From Cellvibrio sp. OA-2007 (GTDB lineage Bacteria; Pseudomonadota; Gammaproteobacteria; Pseudomonadales; Cellvibrionaceae), in NCBI RefSeq assembly GCF_000953825.1, contig NZ_BBUL01000088.1:62001-126000 (forward strand): a stretch of 64,000 nucleotides of DNA, read 5' to 3'. The notes under the pieces were generated by a model. That model was not told the DNA's origin. It saw only the letters and a program-made list of their open reading frames with translations, and ran no database searches. Position numbers and translations under genes: made by a program. Below, piece by piece: positions 35,891 through 43,418 of this stretch; the first letter of the stretch is position 1; each line of letters begins with the position of its first letter.

Positions 35891-36664
35891 ATGAAAAAAG
35901 AAGACGAAATCACCCTAACTAAAAAATTAGGCTATGGATTGACATACACACTACTCGTGGCCTTCGCAATTCTAGCCATATGCGCTCTATGTTTTATTTT
36001 CATAAGCATAACTACCTACTTCGCTCCACCGTTGCAGCCAATGTTTGATCAAGAACGACTAGGGCAACTTGGAGACTTTTTGGGAGGAACATTAAATCCA
36101 ATATTTGGATTTGCGACTGTATGCCTGCTTTTATGGTCCATTTATATTCAAAAGCGAGAACTAACACTAACAAGAGACGAGCTTGGTAAATCTGCTGATG
36201 CTCTAAATAAGCAATTCGATCTCGCAGAAGCTGAGTACAATCGAAAACAAATAGAGTCTCTTTTAAAACAAGCAAAGCTAGAATACGAGCAGACTAAAGA
36301 AACTTCTTGCGACCCAATGGAATTACAGTTAATACAGCATGAAAACAAACAAGGAATAACCATACAAGTTTCTTCATTGAAAAACCTAAGCCTTGAAGTT
36401 GTAAAGCATAGGAATACAAAAACAACAAACTTAATCGAAAAACAAAATGGGAACATTTCAAATAAGACAAAGCTGCTCTTAAAAAGGAATGCATTGATTA
36501 TTGAGAGGATACTAATGCTTTATATTGACTTAATCATGCTCACGAAACTGCACTCACTAGAATCATTATTAAAAAAAGATGTAGAACAATTCCTCGAAGA
36601 AACATACAAGCTAGGATTAATCGACGAAAAGCAATATGCCGTTTTTCATGATTATCTAAAGTAA
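35891..36664 (+). CDS. Putative abortive-infection membrane protein (putAbiC-like)
   Basis: 257 residues, lysine- and isoleucine-rich, with a base composition clearly more AT-rich than the neighbours. Two N-terminal membrane helices (about 17-42 and 70-88) flank a short segment LGQLGDFLGGTLNPIFGFATV, followed by a charged coiled coil (QKRELTLTRDELGKSADALN) and a helical C-terminal domain. This layout matches proteins annotated as putative phage abortive infection (putAbiC). A phage-defence role is inferred from the family look and islet context; not proven. Confidence 0.55.
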   Translation: MKKEDEITLTKKLGYGLTYTLLVAFAILAICALCFIFISITTYFAPPLQPMFDQERLGQLGDFLGGTLNPIFGFATVCLLLWSIYIQKRELTLTRDELGKSADALNKQFDLAEAEYNRKQIESLLKQAKLEYEQTKETSCDPMELQLIQHENKQGITIQVSSLKNLSLEVVKHRNTKTTNLIEKQNGNISNKTKLLLKRNALIIERILMLYIDLIMLTKLHSLESLLKKDVEQFLEETYKLGLIDEKQYAVFHDYLK

Positions 36665-36680
36665 CTCTCCTATTACTTTA

Positions 36681-37013
36681 ATGAAGCAGATTATGAGCCT
36701 CATGGAATTTAACAAGCTTTACCTAAAACCACTTACCGCATTTGCTATTGGGTTGCTACTCATAATCGCAATTGATTTTGCGATACGGCACTTTACGGGA
36801 ACCCTAAATACCCTTGGCTTGCCAGAAACATTGTGGTTTTCGCTTCAACTATTAACCGGAATTTTTGCCAGCATCCTGTTTTGGAAAAATACAGCACAAA
36901 AGTCTATTCCCATCAGACTGGCATATTACATCCCACTACTATTGGCTTTTCTTATTTTTTATACCCTCATCATCTACGTATATGTTATTGAAACAGCAAT
37001 TGATGGGTTTTAA
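36681..37013 (+). CDS. Small membrane protein, partner of the putAbiC-like gene
   Basis: 110 residues with three to four membrane helices and almost no soluble part. AT-rich like its upstream neighbour, starting 16 bp after that stop, so cotranscription is likely. The start may be at Met 1, 5 or 8. I recognise no family. It could be a companion or immunity-like membrane subunit. Confidence 0.55.
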   Translation: MKQIMSLMEFNKLYLKPLTAFAIGLLLIIAIDFAIRHFTGTLNTLGLPETLWFSLQLLTGIFASILFWKNTAQKSIPIRLAYYIPLLLAFLIFYTLIIYVYVIETAIDGF

Positions 37014-37032
37014 AGATAGATTTCCACAACAT

Positions 37033-37098
37033 AGGGCGCAGCAAGCAGCGCCCCTACGGGAGTAATGTTATTTGTAGGGGCGCCGCTTGCTGCGCCCT
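37033..37098. repeat. Long inverted repeat, 25-bp arms
   Basis: The arms 37033-37057 and 37074-37098 (AGGGCGCAGCAAGCA... and its complement) match at 24 of 25 positions around a 16-bp loop. The loop and arm tips (CCCCTAC/GTAGGGG) resemble widespread intergenic REP-like elements. It lies at the right edge of the AT-rich islet. Confidence 0.85.
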
Positions 37099-37233
37099 TA
37101 TTATTTTTCCCTTCAATTAACCGCCATCCCCCTATATCATTAACGCTTCTGCAAAATCTCGGTCAATACCCAAAAACAGAGCCAAAGAGCCTGTCTTATT
37201 ACTTGTTTTCCATTTTTAGAGAGAGCTTTTGCC

Positions 37234-37872
37234 ATGAAAATTGCATTAATGAACGAATTCAGCCAAGCCGGAAAAAACGCGATTGTGTTGCAGCAACTGC
37301 AAGAAGTCGCTGCAGTACAGCAGCACAGCGTATTTAACGTGGGCATGAGCGATGACAATGACCACTATCTGACCTACATCCATTTAGGCGTTATGGCCAG
37401 CCTGCTACTCAACTCCAAAGCCGTGGATTTTGTAGTGAGCGGCTGCGGTACTGGTCAAGGGGCGATGATGTCGCTCAACGCGCACCCAGGCGTTTTCTGC
37501 GGTTACTGCATTGAACCTACCGACGCCTATCTGTTTGCCCAAGTGAACAACGGCAATGCGCTGGCACTGCCTTTTGCGAAAGGTTTTGGCTGGGGTGCGG
37601 AATTAAATATTCGCACCATTTTTGAAAAAGCATTTACCGGCGTGCGCGGCCAAGGCTACCCTGCAGAACGCCGCGAATCGCAAGTGCGCAATGCAGGCAT
37701 TCTTACCAATGTAAAAATCGCAACGGCAAAAAATTATTTAGATGGATTGCGCGCAATTGATCCAGAAATCGTAAAAACTGCGGTGACTGGCGAACGCTTT
37801 CAAGCGTGTTTCTTTGAGCATTGCCAAGACGACAGCATCCGTGCATTTGTTAAAGACGTATTAGGTAAATAA
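37234..37872 (+). CDS. RpiB/LacA/LacB family sugar-phosphate isomerase
   Basis: 212 residues. MNEFSQAGKNAIV, then VDFVVSGCGTGQGAMMSLN with the conserved CGTGQG (compare RpiB CGTGIG), and NNGNALALPFAKGF. The C-terminal 60 residues are longer than in classical RpiB. The family interconverts aldose and ketose 5- or 6-phosphates. Substrate unknown; the neighbours give no hint. Confidence 0.85.
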   Translation: MKIALMNEFSQAGKNAIVLQQLQEVAAVQQHSVFNVGMSDDNDHYLTYIHLGVMASLLLNSKAVDFVVSGCGTGQGAMMSLNAHPGVFCGYCIEPTDAYLFAQVNNGNALALPFAKGFGWGAELNIRTIFEKAFTGVRGQGYPAERRESQVRNAGILTNVKIATAKNYLDGLRAIDPEIVKTAVTGERFQACFFEHCQDDSIRAFVKDVLGK

Positions 37873-37917
37873 GACCTTCCGTAATGCCGACCAGTAAGCA
37901 GTATATATTCACTAAAA

Positions 37918-37987
37918 CGTCATCCCCGCTTGCGGGGATCCATAGGTTTTAAGATCTAAAACTGGACTCCCGCGAGCGGGAGTGACG
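37918..37987. repeat. Dispersed double-hairpin repeat, copy C
   Basis: A 70-bp copy (CGTCATCCCCGC...GGAGTGACG) with two perfect hairpins, the inverse of copy A with few differences. Confidence 0.85.
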
Positions 37988-38101
37988 ACGACTGACTTAC
38001 CGCAACCTTGTCTGGCTTCATGCCCCGTTTCAAAAGGGCTAGGGGGATTTAAAAAAACCAGGGGATTAACTTTTACAGTTATTTGAATAGGAGCGCACAA
38101 A

Positions 38102-38719
38102 ATGACTCAATTAAAACCAAGCTCAGTTACGCTCGCTATTACCGGTGCTTCCGGTGCGCAATACGGGCTGCGTTTATTGCAGTGTTTATTAGCAGCGGAT
38201 TGCAAAGTATTTTTGATGATCTCTAGCGCTGCCGAGGTGGTTATTCGCACTGAAACCGATTTGGATTTGCCGCGCGATTTAGAAGAGCAGCAAGCAATGC
38301 TGTGCGAGCTTTACGGCGCAGACGAAGAACAACTGCAATTACTAGCCAAAGACGATTGGTTTGCCGCAGTCGCATCTGGTTCCAGCTCACCTAGCTCGAT
38401 GGTAATTTGCCCTGCAAGCGGCGGCACGCTGTCTGCCATCGCCCACGGCGCCAGCAATAATTTAATCGAACGTGCTGCCGATGTTGCGTTAAAAGAGCGT
38501 CGCAAATTAATTGTTGTGCCGCGCGAAACGCCCTACTCCGAAATCCATTTAGAAAATATGCTCAAACTCACGCAGATGGGCGTAGTGGTATTACCCGCAA
38601 GCCCCGGCTTTTATATGCAGCCGCAAACCGTGGAAGAATTAGTTGATTTTATCGTCGCACGCATTTTGGATCAGCTGGGCGTGCCGCAAGATTTAATGCC
38701 GCGTTGGGGTGAAGATTAA
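38102..38719 (+). CDS. ubiX: Flavin prenyltransferase
   Basis: 205 residues. [14 protein letters not shown] is the flavin-binding N-terminus; [20 protein letters not shown] and [18 protein letters not shown] are the conserved UbiX motifs. The enzyme prenylates FMN to make the cofactor of UbiD, needed for ubiquinone synthesis. ubiD is not in the window. Confidence 0.95.
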   Translation: MTQLKPSSVTLAITGASGAQYGLRLLQCLLAADCKVFLMISSAAEVVIRTETDLDLPRDLEEQQAMLCELYGADEEQLQLLAKDDWFAAVASGSSSPSSMVICPASGGTLSAIAHGASNNLIERAADVALKERRKLIVVPRETPYSEIHLENMLKLTQMGVVVLPASPGFYMQPQTVEELVDFIVARILDQLGVPQDLMPRWGED

Positions 38720-38731
38720 TAAAATATTGAT

Positions 38732-38812
38732 GTAGGTTGGCGGTGAGCTTGCGAACCCCAACATAGCCGCAACAAAACAAGCGTTGGGGTTCGTTCCTCA
38801 CCACCAACCTAC
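38732..38812. repeat. Imperfect long inverted repeat (GTAGGTTGG type)
   Basis: The arms 38732-38762 and 38783-38812 begin GTAGGTTGGCGGTGAG and end CTCACCACCAACCTAC, with GAACCCCAAC/GTTGGGGTTC at the inner ends and a few mismatches between. It fills the ubiX to HMG-CoA lyase gap and may double as a transcript hairpin. Confidence 0.82.
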
Positions 38813-38833
38813 GGAAAACACAAATTAAACACC

Positions 38834-39733
38834 ATGATTAATTTACCAAAAACAGTTCGCATAGTAGAAGTTGGGCCGCGCGATGGTTTGCAAAATGAAA
38901 AGCAACCTATTCCAACTGCAGCTAAAATCCAACTAATTGAAAATCTCGTCGATGCCGGATTGACCTACATCGAAGCGGGCAGTTTTGTGAATCCCAAATG
39001 GGTGCCACAAATGGCCGATAGCGGCGAAGTATTTTCTGGCATTACTCGCACACCCGGTGTTACCTACGCCGCACTCACACCCAACCTGCAAGGTTATGAA
39101 CGGGCCATCGCCGTAAATGCCAATGAAGTCGCTATTTTTGCTGCGGCATCGGAAGCGTTTAGCCAAAAAAATATCAACTGCTCTATTAGCGAAAGTATTC
39201 AACGTTTTGAAACTTTAATTGACGCCGCCAAAGCGCAACACATTCCGGTGCGCGGTTATATTTCCTGCGTAGTCGGCTGTCCCTATTCCGGTGCGGTAGA
39301 TGCCAATACCGTAGCCAGTATCGCCAAAGAATTACTCGCTATGGGCTGCTACGAAATTTCACTCGGCGATACTATCGGCGTAGGCACCGCAGGCCATGTT
39401 AAAAAACTAATTGAAACTGTCGCACGCGATGTGCCCATTGAAAAAATTGCCGCTCATATGCACGACACCTATGGTCAGGCACTCGCGAATATTTATGCTG
39501 CATTGGAAATGGGTGTAAGCGTAATCGATTCATCCGTCGCAGGTTTAGGCGGCTGCCCTTACGCCGCAGGCGCAACCGGCAATGTCGCCACTGAAGATCT
39601 AGTCTATTTATTAAATGGTTTGGGTATTGAGCACGGAGTGAATTTAGAAAAATTAATTCACGCGGGCAACACCATTAGCGCCGTTTTAAATAAACCCAGC
39701 AATTCAAAAGTCGCAAGGGCGATGAGTAAATAA
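38834..39733 (+). CDS. Hydroxymethylglutaryl-CoA lyase
   Basis: 299 residues, TIM-barrel HMGL family. [12 protein letters not shown] carries the metal-binding Asp, [12 protein letters not shown] and [14 protein letters not shown] carry the metal-binding His pair, and [21 protein letters not shown] carries the catalytic Cys loop. It splits HMG-CoA into acetoacetate and acetyl-CoA, ending leucine breakdown. Other leucine-degradation genes are absent here. Confidence 0.94.
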   Translation: MINLPKTVRIVEVGPRDGLQNEKQPIPTAAKIQLIENLVDAGLTYIEAGSFVNPKWVPQMADSGEVFSGITRTPGVTYAALTPNLQGYERAIAVNANEVAIFAAASEAFSQKNINCSISESIQRFETLIDAAKAQHIPVRGYISCVVGCPYSGAVDANTVASIAKELLAMGCYEISLGDTIGVGTAGHVKKLIETVARDVPIEKIAAHMHDTYGQALANIYAALEMGVSVIDSSVAGLGGCPYAAGATGNVATEDLVYLLNGLGIEHGVNLEKLIHAGNTISAVLNKPSNSKVARAMSK

Positions 39734-39735
39734 CT

Positions 39736-40038
39736 ATGACCAACGAAATCGAACAAGAAATCAATTTACAAACCGCACAAATCCGCTGGCACGAACTGCA
39801 ACGTTTTTTCGCCAGCGGCAATGCAATCGCTGTTGATCCCAGTTTGGATTTAACCCACGTAGCCACACAAATCGTCGCCGATAACGCCCATCTAATTAAA
39901 GCATGGATGGATACCGGCTTGGTTGATGCAGTAAAAGATACCCAAGCCCAGCAATGGTATGAAGCCGATGCACTTGTGTGGGCGGTAGTGATAAAACCCT
40001 GGGTGTTGGTACAGGCTATTACTGAACAGAAAAATTAA
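39736..40038 (+). CDS. DUF2288 family protein
   Basis: 100 residues. The pattern TAQIRWHELQRFFASG, LDLTHVA and ALVWAVVIKPWVLVQAI is that of DUF2288, a small soluble family of unknown function. It begins 2 bp after the HMG-CoA lyase stop, so it is cotranscribed. Confidence 0.88.
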   Translation: MTNEIEQEINLQTAQIRWHELQRFFASGNAIAVDPSLDLTHVATQIVADNAHLIKAWMDTGLVDAVKDTQAQQWYEADALVWAVVIKPWVLVQAITEQKN

Positions 40039-40109
40039 ATCTGTTTCTTACTCACAAGCCCATAATATCTATAACAACTTTTTTCTTATGATCCCAGAAG
40101 GAAACCATC

Positions 40110-40523
40110 ATGAATCTCACCGCTAGCGGCGTTGCATTGCGCTTTTTATTTGCACTCTTATTAGTACTGCTCAGCTATAACCCCAGCGGTTACTCTTATT
40201 TTCATTGGGTTTATAACAGTTTTAATCACATCACCCCCTATATCGTCATTGCAGGAATTGTATTAATTATCGGCTGGGGGATTTATGTTAAAGCTACACT
40301 GAACTCTCTGGGCATTATAGGCATTATCGTGCTGGCTGCACTTTTTGCATGCCTTGTGTGGCTATTTATTTATTGGGGATTTTTAAGCGTTGACAATATT
40401 TCAGCTATGGCCTGGGTGATTGAAGTTTTACTCGCCGCACTGCTCGCAGTAGGCATGTGTTGGTCGCACTTCACCCGCAGGATGAGCGGACAAGTGGATG
40501 TTGATGAGATTGAAAATAATTAG
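40110..40523 (+). CDS. Small inner-membrane protein (DUF6524-like)
   Basis: 137 residues with four membrane helices. YNPSGYSYFHWVY near the N-terminus is a conserved-looking periplasmic or interface segment that I associate tentatively with DUF6524. AAGGAA lies 8 bp before the start. Function unknown. Confidence 0.7.
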   Translation: MNLTASGVALRFLFALLLVLLSYNPSGYSYFHWVYNSFNHITPYIVIAGIVLIIGWGIYVKATLNSLGIIGIIVLAALFACLVWLFIYWGFLSVDNISAMAWVIEVLLAALLAVGMCWSHFTRRMSGQVDVDEIENN

Positions 40524-40535
40524 CGTGTTTTTTGC

Positions 40536-40568
40536 TGCGGGATTAACAAGAATTTTATTAATCCCGCA
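40536..40568. terminator. Hairpin between convergent genes
   Basis: TGCGGGATTAA and TTAATCCCGCA with an 11-nt loop, between genes ending at 40523 (+) and 40586 (-). No T run is evident on either strand, so its terminator strength is uncertain. Confidence 0.5.
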
Positions 40569-40585
40569 TTGCAAATTATCCTAAC

Positions 40586-41149
40586 TTATTGCGCGAGTGA
40601 ACGATACTCGTTGCGCAACTCACGCCACAATTCAAGCGCAACCACCAGCGCCACGGTAAGCACAAGGCTATAAACCAGCATCACATAAGCAAACGGCACA
40701 GTGTTATTCCATGGCCGCGCAATGCCGAGATAACAGGCGTACAACCAGGACACCAAAGAGACTACTGCAGTTATCACCACCAACAATTGCCCCTTACCAC
40801 TTGCCCCCACAAATCCCTTAGGTGATGCCAACACCGGAAAACTGTAGTAATGCAGGAACAAGCCATTGAGTGTAAGTATGCTCACCACGGCAAATTTGGC
40901 CCAAAGTTTTTGATTCATCAAATAACCGGGGACATCGATGTAACCAATTGCAACTATCGCCAGCCCTGATGCCCACAAGATTACCAAAGCAAGTGTTGCC
41001 AGATGAGTGTTGCGTTGGAGATTTGCGATAGAGTCTGCATCCATTGGGCGGCCGCGCCATTTGGCCAGTGCAATATCTTGCAGGAGGATGACACCTATAG
41101 CGAGGCAAGCAGCAATTAGATGGGTATAGACCAGAAGTGTTTTTAGCAT
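40586..41149 (-). CDS. Four-helix inner-membrane protein, paralogue of the 25632-26231 protein
   Basis: 187 residues, four to five membrane helices, with His in helix 1 (VYTHLIAACLAIG) and LHYYSFP. It shares long stretches with the protein at 25632-26231 (QKLWAKF, LTLNG, SWLYACYLGIARPWN). Possibly heme- or quinone-related, inferred only from the histidines and the paralogue's neighbourhood. It lies downstream of the 41314-53 kb operon, separated by about 160 bp, and may or may not belong to it. Confidence 0.75.
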   Translation of the reverse strand: MLKTLLVYTHLIAACLAIGVILLQDIALAKWRGRPMDADSIANLQRNTHLATLALVILWASGLAIVAIGYIDVPGYLMNQKLWAKFAVVSILTLNGLFLHYYSFPVLASPKGFVGASGKGQLLVVITAVVSLVSWLYACYLGIARPWNNTVPFAYVMLVYSLVLTVALVVALELWRELRNEYRSLAQ

Positions 41150-41313
41150 TGTGAGGTTCCTCTATTGTTATTGTTGAACAGAACCATTATTAAACGAAAT
41201 TCATCGCTCACTTTTGATTTAGCGCAAATACTTCTGCTAAATAATCCAGCAATACCGCAAGTTAGGACACGCAACCGGGCTAGCCAGTCATAGACCAGCC
41301 CAGATGGCCTGAT

Positions 41314-41550
41314 TTATTTGATTTTATCGCTGATCTCTATCAGCTTTTTACGCATGGCGTCATCTACTTCATGGGGTTTAATGCGGCTAATAATATTGCG
41401 CAGCACCCGAATTTCATTTTGATCAATCACACCATCCTTCTCTGCAATCGCCAATATTTTACCTAGTTCATAGGCGTCCAATTTTCCATCGCTGGAAAAA
41501 CATTGAATCGATTGAAAAGACATCTCAAGATAATCACGTACTTCGGTCAT
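41314..41550 (-). CDS. Small TerB/EF-hand-like protein, last gene of the PspA-flotillin cluster
   Basis: 78 residues. Two loops, SSDGKLDAYELGKIL and EKDGVIDQNEIRVL, have the DG-x-[LI]-D-x-x-E spacing of EF-hand or TerB-like turns, each followed by a helix. The first and third Asp of a true EF-hand are missing, so calcium binding is doubtful. AAGGAG precedes the ATG. It starts about 30 bp after the zinc-ribbon gene. Function unknown; a regulatory or adaptor role is inferred. Confidence 0.65.
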   Translation of the reverse strand: MTEVRDYLEMSFQSIQCFSSDGKLDAYELGKILAIAEKDGVIDQNEIRVLRNIISRIKPHEVDDAMRKKLIEISDKIK

Positions 41551-41580
41551 ACACTACTCCTTGGTTTTACTAATAAAAAA

Positions 41581-42114
41581 TCAATCCGGGGCAATTACTA
41601 AAAATTGTTTAATCAGATCTTTATTCGGCTGTTGATAAAGCCACGTTTTAAATTCATGCGCTTTAGTAAAACTCTCTTCGCCTAGCAGTTTTTCATAGCG
41701 TTCATTAAGGGCCATTTCCTGCCGCTGCTTGCGAATATTGCGTTGCCATGCATCGGTAAATATCTTGGGAAGCTTGCCATGAAGATCCAGAGTTTTAAGC
41801 AGCTGCCATTCACCTTTATCCAACCAAGCCTCATCACAAGCGCCGCATAAGTCCAACTTGTGACTAGTGGAAGCACCAATTTGGTATTTGGTCATCAAAC
41901 GACTGCATTTAGGACAGGAATGCACAGACTCCACTTCTGCTATTTCATCAGCATTGGCGGCAACATCTGCTGTGCTGGTATGGCGATCAGCCCAAAAGCG
42001 GTAATTCATTAACGACAACAAGGCGCCCTGACATTGCGGACAAACAGCCGCAATCAAACCCGGCTCCAATTCATCAGGTTCTAGATGTTGCGTTTTGCAT
42101 TGAGTACATTGCAT
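41581..42114 (-). CDS. Zinc-ribbon (zf-TFIIB type) protein
   Basis: 177 residues. Three CxxC pairs: CTQC (residue 3), CPQC (about 31) and CPKC with CGAC (about 69 and 90). The last pair has the family-typical DLCGACDEAWLDKGEW. The C-terminal 70 residues are helical and basic. The family binds zinc; function in bacteria is unclear. AAGGAG precedes the ATG. It sits 24 bp after the PLD gene in the cluster. Confidence 0.82.
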   Translation of the reverse strand: MQCTQCKTQHLEPDELEPGLIAAVCPQCQGALLSLMNYRFWADRHTSTADVAANADEIAEVESVHSCPKCSRLMTKYQIGASTSHKLDLCGACDEAWLDKGEWQLLKTLDLHGKLPKIFTDAWQRNIRKQRQEMALNERYEKLLGEESFTKAHEFKTWLYQQPNKDLIKQFLVIAPD

Positions 42115-42138
42115 TAATTTCTCCTTGGTTTTACATTC

Positions 42139-42828
42139 TTAACGATCAAACTGATTCCACAAACTTTCAAATTCAGCCAAATAGGCGGAGACCAATTTTG
42201 ATTCATCGGTGACCAAAATATTTTCCTGATTATAATCAGTGGCCGAGCGTGTCCAGTTGAAACTGCCATTGACCAAAATACGTTTATCGACAATGGCAAA
42301 TTTATGGTGCATATGGTTGTCAGTGTTATCCATACGCACTTCAACACCTTGATCGATTAATTTAAAAATATCGCTGCCCTGATCATGTGCTTTATCATTG
42401 TCCGTAATAAGCCGTATTTGTATGCCGCGCTTATGCGCAGCCACAATGGCATCGCTGAGGCGATCATCGGAAATGGTGAATACGCTGATATCGAGAGTGG
42501 TACGCGCGGCCACTAATAAATCCAATAGCTGACGGCGACAATCTTCACCGGGACTAAAATGCGCTTCTGTAATAGATGCGGATTGGGTTTGGCGAAAATT
42601 GTCGATAACCTTGCTGATTTTTTCCAACCAGAGCAACGAGGCAACTGCATTGTCACCGCCCAATCGCGCTGGCTCGCGGGCCAGCGCAAACGCTTTATTG
42701 CGCACGAAAGCAACATCGTCATGCGCAAGCTTGGGTAATATCTCACGCAGTTCCAAGGACTCTGACTGACTGAGTTTAAAATCTTCCAGTGTCGCCAGCA
42801 GCCAGTTTTCCAATTCAGGTTGACGCAT
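42139..42828 (-). CDS. Phospholipase D-like (HKD) protein
   Basis: 229 residues. An N-terminal helical part (about 1-85) precedes a single PLD-type domain with HHKFAIVDKRILVNGSFNWT (H-x-K-x4-D plus GSFNW), as in Nuc-type endonucleases and mitochondrial cardiolipin hydrolase, which work as dimers with one motif per chain. There is no signal peptide. The substrate could be phospholipid such as cardiolipin or nucleic acid; the PspA/flotillin context favours lipid, while homology leaves both open. Confidence 0.85.
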   Translation of the reverse strand: MRQPELENWLLATLEDFKLSQSESLELREILPKLAHDDVAFVRNKAFALAREPARLGGDNAVASLLWLEKISKVIDNFRQTQSASITEAHFSPGEDCRRQLLDLLVAARTTLDISVFTISDDRLSDAIVAAHKRGIQIRLITDNDKAHDQGSDIFKLIDQGVEVRMDNTDNHMHHKFAIVDKRILVNGSFNWTRSATDYNQENILVTDESKLVSAYLAEFESLWNQFDR

Positions 42829-42860
42829 AGTTGCATCCTTAAAATTTATACTAGTTCCAC

Positions 42861-43412
42861 TTACATTTTATTTTTATACAGTTTTGCCTGAAAAAAAGCA
42901 CACACTACACCGGCAATAGCACCGAAAAAATGTGATTCAAACGATATACGCGAGTCGTTTGGCAAAACACCGAACAACATACCGCCGTATAAAAACACCA
43001 CGAGAAGCGCAATGAGGATATTAATAAATTTTCGGTCGTACCAAGCGGTAGCGATGCAGAGGCTCCATAAACCAAAGATCCAGCCACTTGCACCTATGTG
43101 CAGTGCACTGCGCGCAAACAGCCACACCAACAGGCCAGTAAGCACAATGATAAAAGCGCTGCTCCACAGATAACGTTTTAGCGAGTGCACAAACAACAAA
43201 CTGCTAAAAACAATTAAACCGACTAGATTATTGAGCAAGTGACCGAGGTTGCCATGCAAAAAAGGCGCTGCAAAAATACCCCACAAAGAATCCGGTTGCC
43301 GTGGATATATACCGTATTGATACAACATTCCATTGGTAGACAGGTTAACAATATGCACCCCAACCATCAGGGCACATATCGCCATCAACCATTTTATCTT
43401 TCGTGCGAGCAT
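42861..43412 (-). CDS. Rhomboid-family intramembrane serine protease
   Basis: 183 residues with six membrane helices. The oxyanion motif HGNLGHLLNN, the catalytic Ser in HIGASGWIFG and the catalytic His in FESHFFGAIAG are all present, so it should be active. Rhomboids cut membrane proteins within or near the bilayer. ATG at 43412 lies 6 bp after the stop of the giant ATPase gene, so the two are cotranscribed. Substrates are unknown; cluster membrane proteins are candidates. Confidence 0.88.
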   Translation of the reverse strand: MLARKIKWLMAICALMVGVHIVNLSTNGMLYQYGIYPRQPDSLWGIFAAPFLHGNLGHLLNNLVGLIVFSSLLFVHSLKRYLWSSAFIIVLTGLLVWLFARSALHIGASGWIFGLWSLCIATAWYDRKFINILIALLVVFLYGGMLFGVLPNDSRISFESHFFGAIAGVVCAFFQAKLYKNKM

Positions 43413-43418
43413 CAATAA

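Noticed and set aside
37065-37337. 90-codon open frame overlapping the inverted repeat and the RpiB-like start
   Set aside because: No ribosome site and it conflicts with the well-supported gene at 37234.
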